A stretch of 64,000 nucleotides of DNA from Onthomorpha sp937906975. Its GTDB lineage: Bacteria > Bacteroidota > Bacteroidia > Bacteroidales > P3. The stretch lies in the NCBI GenBank assembly GCA_045614605.1, contig JAZLDH010000021.1:1-64000 (forward strand). Reading direction: 5' to 3'. The notes under the pieces are model-generated. The model ran no database searches and was not told the origin of the DNA. It saw only the letters and a program-made list of their open reading frames with translations. Position 1 is the stretch's first letter; each line of letters starts with the position of its first letter. Of the stretch, positions 33,660-40,142 are shown piece by piece. Position numbers and translations under genes: made by a program.

Positions 33660-35033
33660 TTATTGGGAATTTTTTAAACTTTCTTTTAATGCAATTCCTT
33701 TGGCAGTTAAACGATATTTTTGATATTTACTTTGTTTTTCATTTGGCAAAGTAAATTCAATATACCCTTGTTCAATGGCGGGTTTTATATAATTGTTTCT
33801 AAAATACGTTCTATGCTTTATGCCAATCTTAGATTGTAAAGTATCTCTATCGATTTCATTATCTATAAAAGCCACTACTGTTTTTACATTTTTAGAAATA
33901 TTATCTTGAGCACTATCTTGAGCACTATCTTGAGCACTATCTTGAGCACTAACTTCTATATTTGCAGGTAGGATTATGCGAATAAAGTTATCGGTAAAGG
34001 TAAAACAGTCTTCTCCGTAAGCTTTTAGAATACGAGGTATTCCAGAGCCTAAGGATTCTACCAATTCCACATCACGATATATACGCATAAGTTCTTTATT
34101 ACGTGGAATAGAAATACCACTGAAAAATTCCTCTTTTGTAAGCGACTCAGGCAAACGACCAGCCGAAGTAATTTCAAGTCTATCTGGGAATATTTCAAAT
34201 TTAGGTGGCACTTCAAAAGAGTAATCGTTATGTACAATTGCGTTAATCACAGCTTCACGCAAAGCAACCTTATTCCACAAAGGAGTTTCCACTCGTTCCA
34301 TTGGAGTAATTCTTGCAGAAACTTTATTTTCTATATCAAGTTTTGAAAGCACACTTTTAGTTGCTTTTATCAAAGAGCAATATCCGTACTCATTGTTTTC
34401 AATTAAATCACAGCGGTCAAGACTTGAATATTTAGCAACCTTAATTGAATTACCATTTTCGTCAGCCAAAAGATAGGCAACGTAATTCAGTTTATCATCT
34501 TCCGTAAACAATTCAAGAGTTCGCTTAAAATTATCATTCAATCTTTTACCTCGCTCATCGTAATAAATACGTAATTGTTCAAAACTTAAATCTTGTCTAT
34601 TAGAAACTATTCTTCCGATAGAATTTCTTGTACGCATAGCAAACAATCTATCTATTTGTTCTTGTGGCATAGGCTCTGCCGAAGTTCCTATGCGAATAAA
34701 CGCCCCTTTTGACGTCATTCCGAACTTTGTTTTAAAGTAAGGCTTTTCTATTCCACTTGCTACCGTAATTTTAACAATGCTATGTCCCTCTTTTTTCTCC
34801 TCTACTATATCAAATAGTCCCATAGCAGAAGGCGAAATATTATGTTTAATTCTATCTTTCAGCCTTAACATACAATCATCTACATCATTCACTCCCACAA
34901 CTGAACCATCTTTATCTATACCAATGTAGATAAATCCTCCCTCCTTATAATTCAGAAAAGCGACTACTTCTTTTTCTATGTCAAGTTCTGAATTTAATTC
35001 CCTTTTATACTCTATGCGATTTGTTTCTGCCAT
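33660..35033 (-). CDS. Schlafen AlbA_2 domain / RecG-like ATP-binding protein
   Basis: 457 aa from the ATG at 35033; the TTG at 35057 lies inside the promoter. N-terminal AlbA_2 domain (about 1-120: 'EYKRELNSELDIEKEVVAFL', 'GGFIYIGIDKDG'), central GHKL-like HATPase_c_4 domain ('EAVINAIVHNDYSFEVPPKF', 'GRLPESLTKEEFF', 'LVESLGSGIPRIL'), four SAQD repeats, then a C-terminal winged helix (about 385-455). The family is often called 'putative DNA-binding/transcriptional regulator'; members occur in defence islands, but no activity is established. The stop TAA (33660-33662) lies 9 nt after a slippery heptamer leading into the WD40 frame. Confidence 0.9.
   Translation of the reverse strand: MAETNRIEYKRELNSELDIEKEVVAFLNYKEGGFIYIGIDKDGSVVGVNDVDDCMLRLKDRIKHNISPSAMGLFDIVEEKKEGHSIVKITVASGIEKPYFKTKFGMTSKGAFIRIGTSAEPMPQEQIDRLFAMRTRNSIGRIVSNRQDLSFEQLRIYYDERGKRLNDNFKRTLELFTEDDKLNYVAYLLADENGNSIKVAKYSSLDRCDLIENNEYGYCSLIKATKSVLSKLDIENKVSARITPMERVETPLWNKVALREAVINAIVHNDYSFEVPPKFEIFPDRLEITSAGRLPESLTKEEFFSGISIPRNKELMRIYRDVELVESLGSGIPRILKAYGEDCFTFTDNFIRIILPANIEVSAQDSAQDSAQDSAQDNISKNVKTVVAFIDNEIDRDTLQSKIGIKHRTYFRNNYIKPAIEQGYIEFTLPNEKQSKYQKYRLTAKGIALKESLKNSQ
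33672..33678 (-). other. Candidate -1 frameshift slippery heptamer (T TTA AAA)
   Basis: In the AlbA_2 reading frame the codons are AGT TTA AAA AAT TCC CAA TAA. T TTA AAA fits the X XXY YYZ rule, and a -1 slip leads directly into the open WD40 frame. The adjacent A6 run is also a likely place for a one-base indel. I did not find a clear stimulatory structure downstream. Confidence 0.5.
33902..33949 (-). repeat. Four perfect 12-bp tandem repeats inside the AlbA_2 gene
   Basis: TATCTTGAGCAC (plus-strand reading) four times, encoding (SAQD)4 in a linker between the ATPase domain and the C-terminal winged helix. Being a multiple of three, copy number could vary without a frameshift. Similar short linker repeats occur in other members of this family. 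Confidence 0.9.
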
Positions 35034-35054
35034 AAAAAGATTTGTTTTATTTAG

Positions 35055-35062
35055 CAAATATA
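35055..35062 (-). promoter_or_regulatory. AlbA_2 gene -7 element
   Basis: TATATTTG on the minus strand, 21 nt before the ATG at 35033. Confidence 0.65.
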
Positions 35063-35198
35063 CAATAAGTTTATGTTTTTGTATTACAAAAGCATAGAAA
35101 AATTTCTCTTCTTTTTGGTTTGATTAAACAAAGTCTTATATATCATAAATAATAAACGCACAAATTCATCATTTTTCTTTGATTTAAAAAAATCCAAA

Positions 35199-35252
35199 CG
35201 CATTGGACAAGTAGTCCAACCGCGTTGGACGAATAGTCCAATGCGGTTGGAC
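35199..35252. repeat. Palindromic 22-bp repeat element between the AlbA_2 and fic genes
   Basis: A unit CGCRTTGGACRARTAGTCCAA(C/T) stands at 35199-35220 and 35221-35242, with a partial third copy (GTTGGAC, 35246-35252). Each unit contains TTGGAC-N5-GTCCAA. Nested pairings are perfect: CGCATTGGAC (35199-35208) with GTCCAATGCG (35236-35245), and GTCCAAC (35214-35220) with GTTGGAC (35224-35230). It is much more GC-rich than the flanks. A divergent operator, a REP-like element or a foldable RNA are all possible. Confidence 0.85.
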
Positions 35253-35271
35253 TGATTTGTTTCTTAAAGGG

Positions 35272-35308
35272 AAATTAGGGGAAGTTTGAGGAAAATTTCC
35301 CCTAATTT
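35272..35308. promoter_or_regulatory. 12-bp inverted repeat over the fic promoter (candidate operator)
   Basis: AAATTAGGGGAA (35272-35283), 13-nt spacer, TTCCCCTAATTT (35297-35308): a perfect inverted repeat ending 12 bp before the -7 element, so it covers the -33 region. A dimeric regulator bound here would block or guide RNA polymerase. Confidence 0.75.
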
Positions 35309-35320
35309 TGAAAAAAGTTG

Positions 35321-35328
35321 TATTTTTG
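35321..35328 (+). promoter_or_regulatory. fic -7 element
   Basis: TATTTTTG, 22 nt before the fic ATG. No canonical -33 element, consistent with control by the inverted repeat just upstream. Confidence 0.7.
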
Positions 35329-35349
35329 CGGTGATAAAACAAAAGAAGT

Positions 35350-36648
35350 ATGAAAATAGAGCCTATTCCTATGTGTGATTCAACTAAACAAGTTGAAGCG
35401 ATTAAGTTACTTAACGAACCAAGTTTGCAACCTTTATTTCAAAAAATAAATGAAGGGTACCTTTATTGGGATAAGGTGAAATATCTTACTCCAAAGGGAT
35501 TTGAGCAAAGTATATTGTGGCAAGCGGTGAAATTTCAAAGACAATCGCAGGCTAAGACTTTAAAATTTGGCAAGTATTCTTTTTCTTTTGTTATCACAAC
35601 TCAGATGCAGGCAATGTTGCATGAGTTTGATTTGAATTTAAGAGGCAATTTGCAAACGGAAAGCAATATTACATCTTCTCTTAAAGACTATTATCTAATT
35701 AACTCTATAATGGAGGAGGCTATTGCTTCAAGTCAAATAGAGGGGGCTTCTACTACGCGGAAGATTGCAAAGGATATGCTTCGTAAAAGGCTAAAACCTG
35801 CAGACAAAAGCCAGCAAATGATTAGTAATAATTATGAAACTATTAGTAAAATTTCAAAAAATCAATCTGATTTATCGATTGAGGCTTTGCTTGACATTCA
35901 TAGTTCTATTACCAACAAGACTTTGGCTCACTCGGAGGAAGAGGGTGTTTTCAGAATGCACGATAATATTTTTGTTGTTGATGCAATCAGCGGTTATGTT
36001 GCTCACACGCCTCCTGCATACGCAGAAATCAATAGTATGATTGAGGATTTATGTGATTTTGCTAATAAGGAAAATAACGAAGAGTTTATTCACCCGATTG
36101 TAAAAGCCATTATAATACATTTTATGTTAGCTTTTATTCACCCTTTTACTGATGGGAATGGCAGAACGGCAAGGTCGTTGTTTTATTGGTATATGATAAA
36201 GAAGGGATATTGGTTAAGCGAATATTTATCTATTTCAAGAATAATTTATTCTAATAAAAAGGCTTACGAAAGGGCGTTTTTATATACTGAAAACGATAAT
36301 AATGATTTGTCTTACTTTATTCAATATCATTTAAGTGTTATAAAAAAGGCATTTGATGATTTGAAAAAATATCTGCAACTCAAAACTAATCAACAAGAAG
36401 ACTTGTTTAGGTTTAGCAGTCTTTCAAGTATTAACGAGCGTCAAAGATATGTTTTAAGGATTCTTTTAGAGGGTAAAAAATCTATGTTCATTCCGAAAGA
36501 ATTAGCAACACAATTTAATATTTCTATTAAGTCTGCAAGAACAGATCTGCAAGAGTTGGTTGAATTAGGCTATTTACGCACAATAAATCTTAATAAAAGA
36601 GCGGTAGGTTACATAAAGTCTGATGGCATTGAGGGTTTGTTGGAATAG
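35350..36648 (+). CDS. Fic family protein (class II) with C-terminal winged helix
   Basis: 432 aa. Fic core 'HPFTDGNGRTAR' (HPFxDGNGRxxR) near residue 263, with intact His. An N-terminal inhibitory motif '(S/T)xxxE(G/N)' is present as 'SSQIEG' about residues 130-135, making it a class II, self-inhibited Fic. The C-terminus (about 365-432, 'IPKELATQFNISIKSARTDL') is a winged helix. Fic enzymes usually AMPylate protein hydroxyls; this domain set (Fic plus HTH) is common and often autoregulatory. The divergent AlbA_2 gene and palindromes upstream suggest a shared control region. Confidence 0.93.
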   Translation: MKIEPIPMCDSTKQVEAIKLLNEPSLQPLFQKINEGYLYWDKVKYLTPKGFEQSILWQAVKFQRQSQAKTLKFGKYSFSFVITTQMQAMLHEFDLNLRGNLQTESNITSSLKDYYLINSIMEEAIASSQIEGASTTRKIAKDMLRKRLKPADKSQQMISNNYETISKISKNQSDLSIEALLDIHSSITNKTLAHSEEEGVFRMHDNIFVVDAISGYVAHTPPAYAEINSMIEDLCDFANKENNEEFIHPIVKAIIIHFMLAFIHPFTDGNGRTARSLFYWYMIKKGYWLSEYLSISRIIYSNKKAYERAFLYTENDNNDLSYFIQYHLSVIKKAFDDLKKYLQLKTNQQEDLFRFSSLSSINERQRYVLRILLEGKKSMFIPKELATQFNISIKSARTDLQELVELGYLRTINLNKRAVGYIKSDGIEGLLE

Positions 36649-36656
36649 AAGGTAAG

Positions 36657-36698
36657 AAAAAAAAGTCGGAGGCTTCGTTTTTGAAGCTCCGACTTTTT
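36657..36698. terminator. Bidirectional terminator between fic and ridA
   Basis: AAAAAGTCGGA(G)GCTTC - GTTTTT - GAAGCTCCGACTTTTT: a long stem with one bulged G, with A-tract on one side and T-tract on the other. It serves fic on the plus strand and the ridA end on the minus strand. Confidence 0.9.
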
Positions 36699-36719
36699 GT
36701 TTGCATTTTTTAGGGTTTA

Positions 36720-37100
36720 TTATCCTTTGTATGCTATGGTTTCTATTTCTACTAATACTCCCATTGGTAATTTTTCTACTGCGTATGCTGCTCTTGCTGG
36801 CAACATTTCGTTGTAGTATTTTGCATATACTTCGTTCATTGCAGCGAAATCGTCCATTGAGTTAAGTAAACATGTTGTTTTTACTACGTCTTTGAATGTG
36901 TAGCCTGCTTCTGTAAGTATTGCTTCTATGTTTTTGAATACTTGTTCTGTTTGTTCTGTTATTGTTTCAGGTATTTTGCCTGTTTCTGGATTTACTGGAA
37001 TTTGTCCAGAGATGAAAAGCATTCCGTTTCCTGCCAATATAGCTTGGCTATATGGTCCTATTGCTTTTGGAGCTTTGTCTGTGTTTATTACTTTGTTCAT
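36720..37100 (-). CDS. ridA: RidA family reactive intermediate deaminase
   Basis: 126 aa. 'KAPKAIGPYSQAILAGNGMLFISGQIPVNP'-type N-terminus, the catalytic Arg in 'LPARAAYAVEKLP', and the final 'VEIETIAYKG' with conserved Glu are typical of RidA. It hydrolyses 2-aminoacrylate and related enamines made by PLP enzymes such as threonine dehydratase. The ATG lies 4 nt after the stop of a secreted M6 protease, an unusual partner; the two may simply share a transcript ending at the terminator at 36657-36698. Confidence 0.95.
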   Translation of the reverse strand: MNKVINTDKAPKAIGPYSQAILAGNGMLFISGQIPVNPETGKIPETITEQTEQVFKNIEAILTEAGYTFKDVVKTTCLLNSMDDFAAMNEVYAKYYNEMLPARAAYAVEKLPMGVLVEIETIAYKG

Positions 37101-37104
37101 ATTC

Positions 37105-40101
37105 TTATTTTTTTAAGATGATTTGTTTTGTTTGTTGTTTGTCTCCTTGTTTGATGTTCAAGAAATATACTCCGCTTTCAAAGGCGTCAAGGTTGATTAC
37201 TTTGCCATTGATTGTGCAGTTTGTTTCTTTTAGGATTTCTTGTCCTAATACGTTTGTGATTACAATAACATCTGCTTGTGCTTCTTCTGATGTGATTGTG
37301 ATTTGACCTGCTGTTGGGTTTGGAAGTACGCTAAATTCAAATAGGTTTGCTACATCTTCTAATGAAGAATTGTCTTTTACATAGATTGCTTTTTCTGCTG
37401 AGTATTCTGATGGGCATTGGTCTATTTGTACTAAGACTCTGTATGTGTAGGTTGCTTCTGTGGTTGGTGTTTCGCCTGGGTAGTTTCTTTCGTTAAAGCC
37501 TAATGATTCCCATGCTTGGTTGTCTATGCTTCTTTCCCAATCTATGATTGTGCCTCTGTAGTTGTTTAGTTTTAATTGTCCTGTTGCTTCTCCTAAGTTG
37601 ATTGTGTCGTTGCTGATATTTTCAGAGATAACTCCTCCTCTTGATATTTTAACGTCTAATAGTATTGTGTTTGAAATGTGTTCTACTACTCCGTTTGATG
37701 TAACGACTCTTCTGTAATATGTACTGTCTGTTATGGCTTCTGGTTGGTAGTTTTGGTTGGTTGATTCTTGTGTTGCGTTTACCCAATCTCCTGTACGGCC
37801 TTTTTGTTGCCATTGATATGTGAAGTTTCCTCTTCCTCCTGTTGGCTCAGTTCCTGTAAGTAGTTGTGGTGTTTCTCCTAAACAGAATGCTTGGTTAGAT
37901 GATATTACGTTGTTTTCTATTGCTGGGAATGTTGTTGTAAAGCTACGTCTTGTTCCGTAGGCTGTTCCCAAGTTTGTTGTTACGTATGCTTTGAAGTAAT
38001 AGGTTTGTCCTTCTGTTAGGGTATCAAGTGTTACGTAGTATAAGCCTGTTGATGCTGTGTCGTTTTGAACTGACCATGTTGTTTCTAAGGTTAAGTCGTT
38101 TGCTTCATCGCTTGATACTACGAATCCTTTTTCAACAAATGTTCCTTCGCCCATTGATACTACGTTTCCTACTAATGTTGCGTGGATTGAGTCTATTGCT
38201 ACTGCTGGTCGTGTTAATAGTGTTCCTAATCCGCTTGGTGTTGTGAATTGTTTTACTGGTCCGTAGGCTGTGCCTGTTGAACTTACTGCGTAGGCTCTGT
38301 AATAGATTATTGAAGATGGTACAAGTCCTGTCATTTCTACTGTAAAGGTTTCTGCTACTGCGTTTGCTTGTACTGAGTTTATGCTATCTTGGTCTAAGTC
38401 TCTTAGTGCTTGTTGGCTAACGCTCCATAACATTCCTTGTTCTGAGATTGTTGAGTCGCCATAGTAAAGAACTGTTCCTGTTGCTGTGGCAGAGGTTGAG
38501 GTGATTGTAGAGGATTCTACTGCTCCTGTTGAAACTGCTGGTAGGTTAGACATAAAGTTGAATGTGATAACAGAATCGTTTATGTATTGTATGCTTGTGA
38601 TTGGTTTGTTGGTTGGTGTACCGTTCATAAGCGTATTTGCTGGTGTTGTGTTGTTGGTAAAGTTTGTGTTGCCTGATGCTCCTGGGAATGGTGCTTGTGA
38701 GGTTTCTGTGTGTCCGTTGTTTCCTGTTGCTGGAACTATATACCAACCTCTGTTGTTAGGGTTTACGTTTATGTCGTTATAACCATAGTTTAACCATCTG
38801 TTTATTCTTTCTTGTTGTCCGTGGTAAATCAACATTCCTTCTCCTGGTACGTATGCGTCCCATCTTGTTTTTCTTCTGTGTTCCAACATTAAAAATTCGT
38901 TATTGTTTCCTAAATCTATTTTATATGAAACAGATGAATCGTTAATTGCTGGTAAATATACGTTGTCTGCTGTTGCTGTTAATTCTATTGGTTGTGCCCA
39001 GTTTGCTATGTGGCGTTCCATTCCTGTTAATCCTGCTGGTGTTGCTGAGTTGTTAAGGTATGAACCTGATGACATTAAGTCCCAATCTCCTGGTACTGCT
39101 GCTTGTCCGCCTGAGCCTGTGTAGTCTGTGTCGTAAAAGTCAGGAAATCCTAATACGTGTCCAAATTCGTGGCAGATTGTTCCAATTCCGTCCATCACAA
39201 CTGAGTTTCTCTTTTCTGCTGAACATGAATATGGTCCAAATCTTTTACTGTCTTTTATTATGTTTGGATTTACGTTACTTCTGTGTGGCCAAATTTCGTT
39301 GTCTGTTCCTGTTGATGATTCTGGTGTTCCTGCAAAAATAATGTGTATCGCATCTACGTATCCGTCATTGTCGTTATCGTAATCGCCAAAATCAACATCT
39401 GGATCTGCTGCATTAAGTGCGTGTAATACGAAATAAGGCATGTTTTGGTCGCTACCGTATGAGTTGTTGCCTCCATAGTAAGCCATTGAGTTTGGTAATA
39501 CGTATGGTCCTGCAACATCAATATCCATTATGAATTGATTGTCTGAGTTGTCTCTGTAATAGTCTTTTACTGATCCTGTACCATCGTAGTTGTCTTGACT
39601 AACTAAATCAACAAAGTTTTGATTTGTATATGTGAATGGTAAGTCGCTAAATCCTGCTAAGATAACTAATAATTTTACTGTTCCTATTGATGGGTATTTA
39701 GCATCGTTGTTTGCAGGTGCTGAGGCTGGGGAGTTTTGTTTTTTCAATTCTATTTGTGATTCTGAATAGAAAAGATTAACTGGTAGTGTTGATAAAAATG
39801 CTATTTCTTCTGCTGAACGTTCATTTGCGTTTGAAGCAATGTATTTTGAAGCTACTAAGTCTCCGTTTTCATTTAATACTCCGTATGTGAAAACGCCTTC
39901 GCTGTTTCTTACTAATGTGTATTGATCTAATGTTGTCGCCCAATTAACATACTCATCTCCACCAAGAATAAAGGTAAGTGTCTTTCCGTTTGGCTGACGA
40001 ATTGTAACGGCTTGTTTGTTTGCTGGAATTGCAAACGCTCCTATGCTGATTAGTACCATCAACACAAAGAGTGTAATTGTTTTTAATAATCCTTTTCTCA
40101 T
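37105..40101 (-). CDS. Secreted M6 family metalloprotease, T9SS type A cargo
   Basis: 998 aa with signal peptide (ends ...IGAFA). N-terminal prodomain (about 25-135), M6 catalytic domain (about 140-520) with zinc motif 'HEFGHVLGFPD' near residue 311 and Met-turn-like 'WDLMSSGSY', two FN3-like modules (about 525-720), an Ig-like 'FCLGETPQLLTG' module, and a T9SS sorting domain at the end ('FSVLPNPTAGQITI', 'GVYFLNIKQG'). It should cleave extracellular proteins, released or held at the surface by T9SS. Closely similar in layout to the next gene upstream, with a 41-nt gap and no promoter between, so they are probably cotranscribed. Confidence 0.93.
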   Translation of the reverse strand: MRKGLLKTITLFVLMVLISIGAFAIPANKQAVTIRQPNGKTLTFILGGDEYVNWATTLDQYTLVRNSEGVFTYGVLNENGDLVASKYIASNANERSAEEIAFLSTLPVNLFYSESQIELKKQNSPASAPANNDAKYPSIGTVKLLVILAGFSDLPFTYTNQNFVDLVSQDNYDGTGSVKDYYRDNSDNQFIMDIDVAGPYVLPNSMAYYGGNNSYGSDQNMPYFVLHALNAADPDVDFGDYDNDNDGYVDAIHIIFAGTPESSTGTDNEIWPHRSNVNPNIIKDSKRFGPYSCSAEKRNSVVMDGIGTICHEFGHVLGFPDFYDTDYTGSGGQAAVPGDWDLMSSGSYLNNSATPAGLTGMERHIANWAQPIELTATADNVYLPAINDSSVSYKIDLGNNNEFLMLEHRRKTRWDAYVPGEGMLIYHGQQERINRWLNYGYNDINVNPNNRGWYIVPATGNNGHTETSQAPFPGASGNTNFTNNTTPANTLMNGTPTNKPITSIQYINDSVITFNFMSNLPAVSTGAVESSTITSTSATATGTVLYYGDSTISEQGMLWSVSQQALRDLDQDSINSVQANAVAETFTVEMTGLVPSSIIYYRAYAVSSTGTAYGPVKQFTTPSGLGTLLTRPAVAIDSIHATLVGNVVSMGEGTFVEKGFVVSSDEANDLTLETTWSVQNDTASTGLYYVTLDTLTEGQTYYFKAYVTTNLGTAYGTRRSFTTTFPAIENNVISSNQAFCLGETPQLLTGTEPTGGRGNFTYQWQQKGRTGDWVNATQESTNQNYQPEAITDSTYYRRVVTSNGVVEHISNTILLDVKISRGGVISENISNDTINLGEATGQLKLNNYRGTIIDWERSIDNQAWESLGFNERNYPGETPTTEATYTYRVLVQIDQCPSEYSAEKAIYVKDNSSLEDVANLFEFSVLPNPTAGQITITSEEAQADVIVITNVLGQEILKETNCTINGKVINLDAFESGVYFLNIKQGDKQQTKQIILKK

Positions 40102-40142
40102 TTTTCGTATTTTATTTCTTTTATTCGTTAATATTCTTTTTA

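Noticed and set aside
31868..33754. Several plus-strand ORFs with repeated Cys/Pro/Ser motifs opposite the WD40 gene
   Set aside because: Antisense shadows of the regular WD40 repeats; no start context and no independent coding signal.
35199..35252. Possible transposon terminal inverted repeats
   Set aside because: No transposase gene or matching second end within the region; the pairings are local.
38028..39341. Plus-strand ORFs within the M6 protease gene
   Set aside because: Opposite-strand frames left open by the codon bias of the real gene.
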